A stretch of DNA of 64,000 bases, taken from the NCBI GenBank assembly GCA_001596135.1, contig CP014773.1:3286001-3350000 (forward strand), read 5' to 3'. The notes under the pieces were generated by a model that saw nothing but the letters and a program-made list of their open reading frames with translations, did no database searches and was not told the DNA's origin. A program made the translations under genes and the position numbers. Position 1 is the first letter of the stretch; each line of letters opens with the position of its first letter. Below are positions 35,795 through 44,752 of this stretch, piece by piece. This DNA comes from Mucilaginibacter sp. PAMC 26640. Lineage in GTDB: Bacteria > Bacteroidota > Bacteroidia > Sphingobacteriales > Sphingobacteriaceae.

Positions 35795-36430
35795 ATGGGA
35801 ACCCACGAAGAAAATAACATGCAGCAAGAGATTATAGATAGTATGGCTAAAAAGGTTACAGACCTTGAAAAAAGACAGTCCAAAATTGAGGAGCTTGGTT
35901 TAAGCGCCTTACCATCAAAAGTTAAGGAACTGGAAACTAAGGTAAAAGAAACCGCCGAAATGAAAACGCTGGAAAACACCAAGCAGTTAGAGCGTTTTGA
36001 TAAACAACTGAATGGCTTTGATGAAAAAATTAATGCCATACCCAAAGAAATACCTGTTAAGTATAATGTTCAGTTTGATACTAAAGCAAAATTTGTGATC
36101 AGGACGATTTTGGGGTCGGGGCTTGCGGTTGCCGTTTTGCTTGCAGTCTCGATAAGCTTGTGGATTGAAAACAGCCGCCGGGCAGATGAAACAAACAAAT
36201 TCTTGATCCTTCGTGGATTTTATCCCAATGTGGCAAAATATATTGATACTGCTTATACCAGCAACGCCTACTTCCTGATTAAAAAGGCAAAGGCTAATAT
36301 TGATGAACAACAAACCATGTCAGAAGCGGCATTTGAAGCGAAACAGGCCGCGGAACAAAGTAAGTTGGCAAATGATAAAGTCGAGAAATTAAGGGATAAA
36401 TCAAAAGCAAGTAAAAAGCATACAAAGTAG
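35795..36430 (+). CDS. Membrane protein of the mobilization cluster
   Basis: A 211-residue protein with an N-terminal coiled coil (IIDSMAKKVTDLEKRQSKIE), one membrane helix near residues 108-130 (TILGSGLAVAVLLAVSISLW) and a charged C-terminal coiled coil. It lies 40 bases after the relaxase gene, a position where Bacteroidota mobilizable elements often carry a small membrane protein. Role not known; possibly links the relaxosome to the helper pore. Confidence 0.65.
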   Translation: MGTHEENNMQQEIIDSMAKKVTDLEKRQSKIEELGLSALPSKVKELETKVKETAEMKTLENTKQLERFDKQLNGFDEKINAIPKEIPVKYNVQFDTKAKFVIRTILGSGLAVAVLLAVSISLWIENSRRADETNKFLILRGFYPNVAKYIDTAYTSNAYFLIKKAKANIDEQQTMSEAAFEAKQAAEQSKLANDKVEKLRDKSKASKKHTK

Positions 36431-36497
36431 TTTATCAGCTACAGCACTAATACAAATTACTATTTTTGAAAACTGATTATCTCCTGAATGTAATACC

Positions 36498-36947
36498 ATG
36501 AATTTAGAACGCTATCCATATATTAACAGTAATGACTTTCAAGACTATGAATTTTATAGTGACGGCCCCAAAGGACGGATTAGAAAAATTGTCATGTTTA
36601 CAAAAATCCCTAATTCGGAACCGCCAATTTATAATTTAGGGTTTGGCGATCAAGACCCACATTCAGGGGAAACAGATGATATTGTGGTTAGTAATAACGA
36701 AGACAGGGACATAGTTTTGGCTACCGTGGCAAACACTATTGTTGAATTTTGCAACCACTATGGCAACCATTATATTTATGCAAAGGGTAGCACAACTGCC
36801 CGTACCAGACTGTATCAAATGGGTATAGCGGGTTTGTGGGAGGAAATTAGCAAGGATTTTGATGTGTATGGATTAAAAGATAATGATTGGCACGTGTTTA
36901 AGCCTAACACTATCAATTATGAGGCGTTTTTGGTGAAACAGAAGTAA
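36498..36947 (+). CDS. DUF6934 family protein
   Basis: A 149-residue protein beginning MNLERYPYINSNDFQDYEFY with the family pattern FYSDGPKGRIRKIVMFTKI and the later GSTTARTRLYQMGI. I recognise this as DUF6934, common in mobile DNA of Bacteroidota, with no known biochemical role. A degraded relative of this gene lies outside the element at 50331-50422. Next on the same strand is a 54-codon gene 40 bases away, a possible partner. Confidence 0.75.
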   Translation: MNLERYPYINSNDFQDYEFYSDGPKGRIRKIVMFTKIPNSEPPIYNLGFGDQDPHSGETDDIVVSNNEDRDIVLATVANTIVEFCNHYGNHYIYAKGSTTARTRLYQMGIAGLWEEISKDFDVYGLKDNDWHVFKPNTINYEAFLVKQK

Positions 36948-36986
36948 TTAACTATATTTGATTATTGCATTATGAAAGGAGTAAGT

Positions 36987-37151
36987 ATGCCTACAGTAGA
37001 AAAAAAATTAAAAACTATAAAAGGTTTTGGGCCGGGGATCGTTAGCGATAATGTTAAAAGTCACGCCAATGAGCCGTTTTTTATCAAAAAATTAGAAGAA
37101 GCCACACAAACCCTTCAAAGGGTGGGATTGCCTGGTCAAAAAAAGAAATAA
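36987..37151 (+). CDS. Small basic protein next to DUF6934
   Basis: A 54-residue basic protein (MPTVEKKLKTIKGFGPGIVS to VGLPGQKKK). The ATG at 36987 is preceded by AAAGGAG at a six-base spacing, a good ribosome site; an upstream ATG at 36972 is in frame but overlaps that site. Followed by a terminator-like hairpin. No known family. Confidence 0.5.
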   Translation: MPTVEKKLKTIKGFGPGIVSDNVKSHANEPFFIKKLEEATQTLQRVGLPGQKKK

Positions 37152-37171
37152 AACATTTGAAAATCATAAAC

Positions 37172-37202
37172 GAGAGGCTGGATATTAATCCGGCTTTTTT
37201 TT
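37172..37202 (+). terminator. Terminator after the DUF6934 unit
   Basis: GGCTGGAT and ATCCGGCT pair (with G-U pairs) around a short AT loop, followed by a run of T residues. Confidence 0.65.
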
Positions 37203-37221
37203 TGCCTATAAAGTAAGAACT

Positions 37222-37953
37222 ATGCCCTTTACCTTTTCCCACCCTGCTATTATTCTGCCATTCAGGAACTTACCTAAAAGATGGGTTTCATTAACAGGTC
37301 TAATAATTGGTAGTATGGTGCCTGATTTCGAGTATTTTATACGCATGAGGGTTAAAAGCATTTATAGCCACACATGGCCAGGATTGTTTTGGTTTGATCT
37401 GCCGTTAGGTTTGGTAATAATCTTTGTTTATCAGATATTAATTAAGGATAGGGTTATTTTACATCTGCCAGTAGTATTAAATCGACGGTTTTCAAGGTTT
37501 AGAGGCGTAGATAAACAGGGTTCATTTTTACAATACTTCACCATTGTTGCTTTATCTATTTTAATCGGGGCGGCATCACATATTCTTTGGGATGGTTTTA
37601 CACATCCGAATGGTTATTTTGTTACAGTGGTGCCAGTTTTATCCACTACTATACAGTTAGGGGGACACCAGCTAATGGTTTATAAAGTCATTCAGCATGG
37701 GAGTTCAATAATCGGAGCAATAGTTATTGTATTGGCTGTTTATACTTTACCGTTAGGTAATGCCAAAAGAAGCCATCATATAATAAGTTTTTGGGTTCAA
37801 ATAATTGTTATATCCATTGTTGTACTTGTAGTTAGGTTGATTGCAGGGCTTTCTTATCATCAATATGGTAATGTGATAGTTACAATAATAGCGGGTGGAT
37901 TTATAGGATTGATCGTTACATCTATAACTACAAAACCGAAACAGACAATTTAA
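37222..37953 (+). CDS. DUF4184 family membrane protein
   Basis: A 243-residue protein with several membrane helices. The N-terminus MPFTFSHPAIILPF and the motifs GLIIGSMVPDFEYF and SHILWDGFTHPNG match the DUF4184 family of integral membrane proteins, whose conserved H and D residues resemble those of metal-dependent membrane hydrolases. Function unknown. Cargo of the element. Confidence 0.8.
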   Translation: MPFTFSHPAIILPFRNLPKRWVSLTGLIIGSMVPDFEYFIRMRVKSIYSHTWPGLFWFDLPLGLVIIFVYQILIKDRVILHLPVVLNRRFSRFRGVDKQGSFLQYFTIVALSILIGAASHILWDGFTHPNGYFVTVVPVLSTTIQLGGHQLMVYKVIQHGSSIIGAIVIVLAVYTLPLGNAKRSHHIISFWVQIIVISIVVLVVRLIAGLSYHQYGNVIVTIIAGGFIGLIVTSITTKPKQTI

Positions 37954-37997
37954 AATATTAAAATTTTTAACAATGCTCCTAACAAACCGACCTAACC

Positions 37998-38264
37998 ATG
38001 AACAACAGATACTCATTTAAGCAAATGTTTTGGGCTTACACTTTTTGTGCAATGCCATTTTTAATTTTAGCCGGTATTTTATCATTTTTTAATGTAACGC
38101 CAGTTGAATTTAACGGAACTCCCCGGTACGGCCTGCAAGGCTTTTTTATAGCGGTTATATTTATACCTTTTACTGGCTTGATACTTACTTGCACCAATTG
38201 GCTTGCTTTAAATTTTGGCAACTTCCTTTATAGCGCTTTTTTAAATGCAATTAAAAAGAGATGA
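37998..38264 (+). CDS. Small membrane protein, two helices
   Basis: An 88-residue protein with two hydrophobic segments (FWAYTFCAMPFLILAGILSF and LQGFFIAVIFIPFTGLIL). No family recognised. It follows the DUF4184 gene by 44 bases and precedes an immunity-type gene. Confidence 0.6.
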   Translation: MNNRYSFKQMFWAYTFCAMPFLILAGILSFFNVTPVEFNGTPRYGLQGFFIAVIFIPFTGLILTCTNWLALNFGNFLYSAFLNAIKKR

Positions 38265-38297
38265 TTATTGCAATAATAAGAATAGCACCCCAACACA

Positions 38298-38582
38298 ATG
38301 GAAATAGATAAAGACGAAACAAAAATCACAGGTCATTGGACATTTGACGGGTCTAAAATGATTGCTGATGATGAATGTAAACGGATTGATTCGTTAAGAA
38401 GCCACTATTTGAAGTATGTCTCGGCTGACCCAACGTGTTGGCTTAAGCTTTATCAAGACCCAGGGGATGGACGCTATTGGCAATTGCAATTTGAGCATGG
38501 TGAAATGCAAGGGGGCGGGCCGCCTTCATTAATATTACTGTCAGAATTAGAGGCTAAAGACAAATACAATATTGGCTTATAA
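38298..38582 (+). CDS. Imm27-like immunity protein
   Basis: A 94-residue protein with the Imm27 pattern: DETKITGHWTFDG near the start, a middle CKRIDSLRSHYLKYV, and the segment LYQDPGDGRYWQLQFEHGEM followed by GGGPP. Imm27 proteins neutralise polymorphic toxins (family knowledge). It lies 200 bases upstream of an orphan RHS toxin tip, on the other side of a recombination repeat, so its own toxin may have been lost or replaced. Confidence 0.75.
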   Translation: MEIDKDETKITGHWTFDGSKMIADDECKRIDSLRSHYLKYVSADPTCWLKLYQDPGDGRYWQLQFEHGEMQGGGPPSLILLSELEAKDKYNIGL

Positions 38583-38718
38583 TTTATTTTTTTTATTTTG
38601 TCCATGTAAAAGCCATTAGAATAATGTCAATTCCCAGCTCGTTTTTCCTAATTATTATGATCAATATGTCAAAAGAGTGTGCTTTGAGTTTAACTAATAG
38701 TTACAGAATGGACGGGAG

Positions 38719-38796
38719 TTTTAGTTGGTTACAACAACGGATTTTTGGCAGCACGATGGACTTATAGGTAGTAATTACCCTCTGCGATTACGGCGC
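38719..38796 (+). repeat. 78-bp terminal inverted repeat, left copy
   Basis: Nearly identical to the reverse complement of 45070-45147, with only about five mismatches. It runs from TTTTAGTTGG to the core CGATTACGGCGC, where the RHS reading frame begins directly. It marks the left end of a nested element. Confidence 0.85.
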
Positions 38797-39514
38797 GCGG
38801 TTCTATGACCCTGTAATAGGTAGATGGACGAGTGTTGACCCGTCATCCGAAGAGGGCGACCAGGAAAGCCTTACCCCGTATCAATATGGCTTAAACAATC
38901 CTGTAAGATACGATGATCCTGATGGTAGGTGTCCGAGTTGTCTTATTGGTGGGATTGTTGGCGGTTTAGTTGATTATGGGGAGCAAGTGGCAACGAACTA
39001 TGTTCAGGGTAACAAAAATCCATGGACAAGTAACATCAACTTAGTTTCTATTGGAACTGCTGCTCTTGCTGGTGCTGCAACAAGCGGTGCAAGTGTAGTG
39101 GAAAACTTGGCTGCAAAAACAGCGATTAAAATTACTGCTAAAGTTGGTGCTGCTCTAATTAATAATACCGTAGAAGTAAACACAACCGATGGTGTTAAAG
39201 TACATAACGTTAAAGATGTTTTGAAGAATACAGCAATAGATTTGGCTGCAGATGGCGTGGCTGGTAAAATAGGTGGTAAAGTTGAGGGAGCGCTGTCTAA
39301 AGTTGGTGTAACGAATGCAGGTAGATTATCAAGTACTGCAAGAGCAGCTGTGAGAGCAACTGGAAACAATGTTACCCGTGCTACAACAGCAACTGTAAAA
39401 GCGGGATTGAAAGTAGCAACTAAAGTAGTTGCACAAACAACAGAAAGCACCATAAAAGCTACGACCAATCAAAAACGGGATGAGCTAAAAAAGAATACGA
39501 ATACGGGGAATTAA
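38772..39514 (+). pseudogene. Orphan RHS-repeat core end with C-terminal tip
   Basis: Translation gives the RHS core ending [37 protein letters not shown], then a variable alanine/threonine-rich tip ([18 protein letters not shown] to the end near residue NTNTGN). In this frame a TAG lies just seven codons before DYGA, inside the left inverted repeat, so the thousands of residues that normally precede are missing. It is either an inactive remnant or a silent tip that can be joined to a full rhs gene. An internal GTG at 38987 could still start a 175-residue product. Confidence 0.75.
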
Positions 39515-39517
39515 GCT

Positions 39518-39844
39518 ATGGATAAAATAAAAAACATCTTTTGGATTGCTATAGGTGTAGCAATTGTTGGGTACTTTATTTATAAGGTGGCCAGAAACTC
39601 ATTCACAGACCAGTTTATGGGGAATGCTCCCCAACGAACTAAAGCGGTGATTATAGATAAAAAGAACTTTATGGGAAATCAACCCGTGGCCCCTAAGTTC
39701 TCTTACTCATATCAGTTTGTAGTTAAAGGTGAGAAATATACCGGCAACGCCCATGATACCAGTCTAAAAGTTGGCGATACCGTTGAAGTTGAATACAACA
39801 AGGAACATCCCAATATTAATAAACCTTTAAACCCCAAAGAATGA
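39518..39844 (+). CDS. DUF3592-like membrane-anchored protein
   Basis: A 108-residue protein with one N-terminal membrane helix (FWIAIGVAIVGYFIYKVA) and a beta-rich exposed domain (KFSYSYQFVVKGEKYTG, VGDTVEVEYNKEHPNIN) of the DUF3592 type. Three bases after the RHS tip, so it could be an immunity or accessory gene for that tip. Its stop overlaps the next gene. Confidence 0.7.
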   Translation: MDKIKNIFWIAIGVAIVGYFIYKVARNSFTDQFMGNAPQRTKAVIIDKKNFMGNQPVAPKFSYSYQFVVKGEKYTGNAHDTSLKVGDTVEVEYNKEHPNINKPLNPKE

Positions 39845-40464
39845 GATTACTTATTTTGTTATTATTACTTAGCCCAGCGATTGGCTTTGCACAGACCTTT
39901 GAGGGCAAAATCAGTTATGCCAACAGCTATAAAAGCAAATCGCCTCAATTGAAAGATGAGCGATTGGCGACCATGATGGGTACTACGCAAGACTACTATA
40001 TTAAAGGGGGTGATTACAAATCTGTCTTTAATGGATCGTTTGTTAAAATGCAATTGTATAAAAGTGCCGAAAATAGAAGCTACGCGCTTACAGCTAAGTC
40101 CGATTCGCTTTACTGGGAAGATTACAGTAAAAACAAGGATGTAGCAACCAGGTTCGAAGTCGAAAAAGGAAAAGAGACTATTATGGGAGTACTTTGTGAT
40201 GTATTAATTGTTTATACACCAAAAAGCAAAACTGCCTATTATTATAATAGTAAATATGGTATAAATCCAGCCTTTTTTAAACAACATGCATACGGAAATT
40301 GGTATTATGTTATATCAAAGACAAGGGCATTGCCATTAAAAACAATCTCGGAAAATGAGCAGTTTACTTTAATTAGCACTGCTGTGAATATTACTCCTAT
40401 GAAGTTAGAAGCAAAACTATTTGAAGTGCCTGATAAAAACAAAATTGCACCCGCAACATGGTAA
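39841..40464 (+). CDS. Secreted DUF4412/GLPGLI-like protein
   Basis: A 207-residue protein with a signal peptide (LLILLLLLSPAIGFAQ) and a beta-sheet fold of the DUF4412/GLPGLI type (EGKISYANSYKSKS; IMGVLCDVLIVYTPKSK). Exported, probably periplasmic. Function unknown. It overlaps the preceding gene by four bases and is five bases from the next, so it is in the RHS-tip transcription unit. Confidence 0.65.
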   Translation: MRLLILLLLLSPAIGFAQTFEGKISYANSYKSKSPQLKDERLATMMGTTQDYYIKGGDYKSVFNGSFVKMQLYKSAENRSYALTAKSDSLYWEDYSKNKDVATRFEVEKGKETIMGVLCDVLIVYTPKSKTAYYYNSKYGINPAFFKQHAYGNWYYVISKTRALPLKTISENEQFTLISTAVNITPMKLEAKLFEVPDKNKIAPATW

Positions 40465-40468
40465 AAAA

Positions 40469-40675
40469 ATGAAAAGTCTAACCCTACTACTTATAGTATT
40501 AACCTTAACAGCCAGGGCACAAACACCTGTTCAAAGAGATAGTGCCAAAAGGGATAGTGCCCACCGGCAGTATCATCTTATGCGCAGAGACCCAAAACAA
40601 AATTACCCCTACGCATTTGCTGATAGCGCAAAAGCTAAAAAGCCAGTCGGGAAACCGAATAAGAAAACAAGATAA
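40469..40675 (+). CDS. Small secreted basic protein
   Basis: Sixty-eight residues from ATG 40469, with a signal peptide (LTLLLIVLTLTARAQ) and a polar, repetitive mature part (RDSAKRDSAHRQYHLMRRD). Last gene of the RHS-tip unit, followed by a terminator. No family recognised. Confidence 0.6.
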   Translation: MKSLTLLLIVLTLTARAQTPVQRDSAKRDSAHRQYHLMRRDPKQNYPYAFADSAKAKKPVGKPNKKTR

Positions 40676-40686
40676 TGTAAATGACG

Positions 40687-40710
40687 AAGCCCCTGTTAAG
40701 GGGCTTTTTT
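40687..40710 (+). terminator. Terminator after the RHS-tip unit
   Basis: GCCCC pairs with GGGGC around TGTTAA, flanked by AA and followed by six T residues. Confidence 0.8.
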
Positions 40711-40713
40711 GTG

Positions 40714-41058
40714 TTAAAGCGCATAGGCTTTACGGGCTTTAGCATCCCTAAGCAGACCATCAAGCGCATATAGAATGCTGTCCCTGTCAGGTTCAGAAAG
40801 TGAGTTTAATTCGTTGAGACGCTTAAGCATAGCAGGATCTTTTAGCACGTTCAGATCATCGTTTTCTCCCAGTAAATGCCCTACTGTGGTATCAAGCAGT
40901 TTCGACATATTACGGGCAACTTCAATAGATGGCTTTGTTTCGTCCCGCTCATACTTACCAATGACTGTATAAGAAGTATGCATCAACTTGGCAAGGTCTT
41001 GCTGCGAAAGCCCTTTGGCATCCCTGCACTCCCTTAATCTTTTACCAAATGAATCCAT
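40714..41058 (-). CDS. XRE-family transcriptional regulator
   Basis: A 114-residue protein with an N-terminal helix-turn-helix (LRECRDAKGLSQQDLAKLMH, VIGKYERDETKPS) and a helical C-terminus probably for dimerisation. Divergent from the ATPase/recombinase operon, so it likely represses that operon and itself (typical arrangement). It overlaps nothing and faces the terminator of the RHS-tip unit. Confidence 0.85.
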   Translation of the reverse strand: MDSFGKRLRECRDAKGLSQQDLAKLMHTSYTVIGKYERDETKPSIEVARNMSKLLDTTVGHLLGENDDLNVLKDPAMLKRLNELNSLSEPDRDSILYALDGLLRDAKARKAYAL

Positions 41059-41092
41059 ATTGTTATTAACAGCGTTTTTTTACCTATAAATA

Positions 41093-41100
41093 CAAATATA
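41093..41100 (-). promoter_or_regulatory. -7 box of the XRE regulator
   Basis: On the minus strand this reads TATATTTG, matching TAnnTTTG, 34 bases from the start codon. No good -33 box at the exact spacing. Confidence 0.4.
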
Positions 41101-41196
41101 CGCAACTAAAGACTACAATAAAATCCTGTCAATGGAGCTAAAACGGCTTTAATCACAGTAAAAAGTAGTATAAACAATACAATAAATCATAATCTT

Positions 41197-41227
41197 ATTG
41201 AAAAACTGTACCATATAAATATATTTG
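41197..41227 (+). promoter_or_regulatory. Promoter of the ATPase/recombinase operon
   Basis: ATTG at 41197-41200 and TATATTTG at 41220-41227, 19 bases apart, resemble the Bacteroidota -33/-7 pair. It ends 35 bases before the ATG at 41263. Confidence 0.55.
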
Positions 41228-41262
41228 CATTATATATAGTTTATTACGACTTTTTTAAAGCG

Positions 41263-42879
41263 ATGCAAAAACCTGTTGGGCTTATCACGGACAACCCGGA
41301 GTTATTATTGTACTTAGACGGGAAACTGCACATCACCGTATTGGGCGGCATTAAGCTGACCGGCTTTGACCGTTTAAAGGTGACGCTTAAACTGGTAAAT
41401 ACGGATGATAAGCTAAACGTCTTTCGCCATAGCTTAGACCTTTACAACAGCATCCAAACCGAGCAGCTGATCGAGAAATCAGCCGATGCGCTGGACACCG
41501 GCACCCGTGAGATCAGCACGGCCATAACCGGGCTGACCACCGCCTTAGAGCAATACCGTTCAGAACGTTTGGAGGCCATGAAGCCCAAACAGCCTGAAAA
41601 GAAACAGCTATCAGAAGCCGAGCGTAAAGCCGCCATAGCTTACCTAAAAGGCCCTGATCTGTTAGGCAGAACCAAGCAGGCCATCGGCCAGAGTGGCATT
41701 GTAGGTGAAGAAACCAACGCCCTGATCGCCTACCTTATTTACACATCACGAACCCGTGAAAACCCATTACACCTGTTATGCCTGGGCGCAAGCGGGACAG
41801 GCAAGACCTGGTTACAGGAGAAAGTAGGCGAGCTGATACCCGAAGAAGACAAACTGGAGATCACCACGCTCAGTGTAAACGCCTTTTACTACTTCGGTAA
41901 AGAGGAATTGAAATATAAGCTGCTATTGCTTGAAGATATGGACGGCGCGGAAGATGTGCTGTACCCGATCAGGGAACTGCAAAGCAAGCGCAAGATCAGC
42001 AAAACGGTGACCCTGAAAGACAGCAAAGGCAATCCCAAAACCATCACCTTACAGGTAGAAGGCCCTGTTTGTATCAGCGGCTGTACGACACGGGAGCAAA
42101 TGTATGAGGATAACGCGAACCGGTGCATCCTGCTTTACATGGATAACAGCCCGGAGCAGGACGTGAAGATCATGGACTATCAGCGTAAAATGAGTGCGGG
42201 GCTGATCGATCAGTATGCAGAAAAGAAAGTACGGGAGCAGCTTAAAAACGTTCAGCGTATGTTAAAACCTGTCAGCGTTAAAAATCCTTACGCCCCTTAC
42301 CTGCAACTGCCGGAGGCCGTGTTTAAACCACGCCGTACCATGCTTTTATTGCTGTTATTCATCGAAACCATTACTTACTACCATCAATACCAAAGAGAAC
42401 TGAAAACGGACGAGGACACCGGGGAGCAGTATATTGAAACCACTATTGAGGACATACAGGCCGCTTTTAGCTTACTGGAAACCACCTTGCTTAAAAAGAG
42501 CGACGAGTTAAACGATGCCTGCCGGGACTTCTTTGAAAAGCTTAAAACCTACCTGAAAGAAAAGGACACCGACACCTTTTACAGCAAGGAAGTACGGGCC
42601 GCATTCCGGTTAAGTCCGAGCAGCATAGGCCGCTACCTGTTTGAACTGGAACGCATGGGCTATATCAAAATAGCGAAAGGAAGCCGCTATAAGGGCTTTG
42701 AATATAAAATACAAAGCTGGAACGACCTCGAAAACTTAGCAAACGATGCGCAAAGCATGGTTAAATCTATACTTGAAAACATCCAATTAGTAACCCGTAT
42801 CCCACCGGTAACCCAAAGCCTTAATGGGTTACATAAAATGCAGAAGATCAGCGGGGAACGACCAGTAACCCACGAGTAA
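41263..42879 (+). CDS. P-loop ATPase of the nested element
   Basis: A 538-residue protein with an N-terminal region (MQKPVGLITDNPELLLYLDG), Walker A GASGTGKTWLQE (near residue 180), Walker B LLLLEDMDG and a C-terminal winged-helix-like part (FRLSPSSIGRYLFELERMGY). It resembles DNA primase/helicase-associated ATPases of mobile DNA. The stop is seven bases before the first recombinase, so the three genes form an operon. Possibly assists recombination or replication of the element; no direct evidence. Confidence 0.7.
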   Translation: MQKPVGLITDNPELLLYLDGKLHITVLGGIKLTGFDRLKVTLKLVNTDDKLNVFRHSLDLYNSIQTEQLIEKSADALDTGTREISTAITGLTTALEQYRSERLEAMKPKQPEKKQLSEAERKAAIAYLKGPDLLGRTKQAIGQSGIVGEETNALIAYLIYTSRTRENPLHLLCLGASGTGKTWLQEKVGELIPEEDKLEITTLSVNAFYYFGKEELKYKLLLLEDMDGAEDVLYPIRELQSKRKISKTVTLKDSKGNPKTITLQVEGPVCISGCTTREQMYEDNANRCILLYMDNSPEQDVKIMDYQRKMSAGLIDQYAEKKVREQLKNVQRMLKPVSVKNPYAPYLQLPEAVFKPRRTMLLLLLFIETITYYHQYQRELKTDEDTGEQYIETTIEDIQAAFSLLETTLLKKSDELNDACRDFFEKLKTYLKEKDTDTFYSKEVRAAFRLSPSSIGRYLFELERMGYIKIAKGSRYKGFEYKIQSWNDLENLANDAQSMVKSILENIQLVTRIPPVTQSLNGLHKMQKISGERPVTHE

Positions 42880-42885
42880 CAGAAA

Positions 42886-43779
42886 ATGCAAGCCACCCTA
42901 TATAATCCGCTCTATATCCGCCTGCATGCAGGCTTTACCCAATGGCTGCGGATCCTCAACTTTGAACCGACCAGCCCGCGCGATATGCCTAAGATACTGA
43001 CCGAGTTCCTGATCTACCTGCAAGATAATAACTGCCATCGCCCGCATGACATCCAGCAGGAACATCTTAAAAAATACCTGGAACGCCTGCACGAGCGGCC
43101 AAGCAAAACCGCCGCCGGTGCGATCAGCCTCAACTATATCCGCAAGCACTTGCAGGTGATCCGCAAGTTCAGCCGTTACCTTACCGAAAGCGGACAGGAA
43201 AGCTTTACGGTAAAGCTGCGCATCAAAGGCAAAAGTTCCAACGTGAAATGTATCCTTAACCTTGCCGAGATCAGCAGTTTATACGAGGCTGTAAAAGATG
43301 ATACATTGGGTTTGCGGGATAAAGCGATACTGGCTTTGTATTATGGTTGCGGCCTGCGGAAAAACGAGGGTGCCAATATCAATGTTAAGGACATTTTGTT
43401 AGATAAGGGACTGGTCTACGTGCGTAAAGGCAAGGGTTATAAAGAGCGTTACGTACCGCTTGCAGGTACAGGTAAAGCCGACCTGGAGAACTATATCCTG
43501 TATGGCCGCCCTCATTTGGCGGCTGATAAAAAAGAAGATGCTTTGCTGTTGAACGTTAATGGCACCCGGTTAAGCGGCCACATGGCTTACGAGCGGTTAC
43601 AAAAGTTAAAGGCCGTAGCGAAGATAAAAAAGCCCGCAGGACTGCATACGCTGCGCCACAGTATTGCCAGCCATTTACTGCATTCAGGTATGGCTTTGGA
43701 ACAGATCCAACGCTTCTTAGGGCATAGTAGCATGGAAAGTACGCAGATCTACACCCACCTAAAGCATGAACAAATATAA
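42886..43779 (+). CDS. Tyrosine recombinase A of the nested element
   Basis: A 297-residue XerC/D-like recombinase with an N-terminal core-binding domain and complete catalytic set: Arg in YGCGLRKNEGA, the HTLRHSIAS pair, the later His in FLGHSSMESTQ and the nucleophile Tyr in QIYTHL. Between the ATPase and a second recombinase, which it overlaps by 14 bases. Likely catalyses strand exchange at the inverted ends. Confidence 0.88.
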   Translation: MQATLYNPLYIRLHAGFTQWLRILNFEPTSPRDMPKILTEFLIYLQDNNCHRPHDIQQEHLKKYLERLHERPSKTAAGAISLNYIRKHLQVIRKFSRYLTESGQESFTVKLRIKGKSSNVKCILNLAEISSLYEAVKDDTLGLRDKAILALYYGCGLRKNEGANINVKDILLDKGLVYVRKGKGYKERYVPLAGTGKADLENYILYGRPHLAADKKEDALLLNVNGTRLSGHMAYERLQKLKAVAKIKKPAGLHTLRHSIASHLLHSGMALEQIQRFLGHSSMESTQIYTHLKHEQI

Positions 43780-44725
43780 GTTCGCCTCGGCGATACAGGC
43801 AGCTTTGAAAAGCTACCAAACCTATTTACAGCAGGAACATTACGCCAAAAACTATATCCGGCAAAACAGCAACTATGCGGGTATCTTCCTGGAATGGATG
43901 GAGGAAGCAAGCTTGGCCACCATACAGGTAACCCATGCCGATGTATTGGAGTTTGCCGATCAGCTTAAACAGGACGGCTATACGATCCGGCTCATTAACC
44001 GGGTAATGCTGGCCGTTAGGTATTACTTCACCTGGTTGCAACATGCCGGGCAGGCCACACATAACCCCGCGGCCGGCATCATCCTGAAAGGCACGATCAG
44101 GCATGTGCCTCACGACCTGTTAACCCAAGCCGAACTGGAAACGCTTTACGAAAGTTATCCTATAACAGACGAGCGTACCCACCGCAATAAGGTTATTGTA
44201 GGCTTACTGGTTTACCAGGCATTGACAAGGGATGAACTGGAAACCTTGCGCTCTGACCACCTGAAACTACGTGAGGGTAAGATACATATTCCCCAAACGG
44301 GCAAACTGAACAGCCGGGTGCTTAGCCTTGAACCGCATCAAATCTTAGACTTACAAGAATATATACTAATAATCCGGCCTAAGATATTGGCCGAACGCAT
44401 GGCCGAGCGTTCCGGCAGAAAGCCGGATAAATATAAGGCCGTCGAAGATGTACAGCGGCTTTTTGTTACGATGAACGGGCAGGAAACGATGAAAAACAGC
44501 CTGTTACACCTCAACTATGCTTTGCGAAAGATCAACCCAAAGTATAAACATGGGGTGCAGATCAGGCAAAGCGTGATAACGGAATGGCTGAAAGAAAAGA
44601 ATCTGCGGGCAGTACAATACATGGCGGGCCACCGCTATATTAGCAGCACCGAACGTTACCAGACCAGCAATCTTGAAGACCTGAAAGATGCGCTTAACAA
44701 GTTCCACCCCTTAAACCTTTCTTAA
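43766..44725 (+). CDS. Tyrosine recombinase B, catalytic His changed
   Basis: A 319-residue paralogue with the same two-domain layout. It keeps Arg in QALTRDELETL, Arg in GVQIRQSVI, His in MAGHRYISST and Tyr in ERYQTS, but the usual HxLRH motif reads VQIRQ, so one catalytic His and the second His are absent. It may be a partner subunit with reduced activity. Translationally coupled to recombinase A. Confidence 0.8.
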   Translation: MNKYKFASAIQAALKSYQTYLQQEHYAKNYIRQNSNYAGIFLEWMEEASLATIQVTHADVLEFADQLKQDGYTIRLINRVMLAVRYYFTWLQHAGQATHNPAAGIILKGTIRHVPHDLLTQAELETLYESYPITDERTHRNKVIVGLLVYQALTRDELETLRSDHLKLREGKIHIPQTGKLNSRVLSLEPHQILDLQEYILIIRPKILAERMAERSGRKPDKYKAVEDVQRLFVTMNGQETMKNSLLHLNYALRKINPKYKHGVQIRQSVITEWLKEKNLRAVQYMAGHRYISSTERYQTSNLEDLKDALNKFHPLNLS

Positions 44726-44752
44726 TCATCAGGGGTTCAGGTTATCTTCTGT

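Noticed and set aside
39004..39468. 154-codon minus-strand frame in the RHS tip
   Set aside because: Mirror of an alanine/threonine-rich coding stretch, no start context or family.
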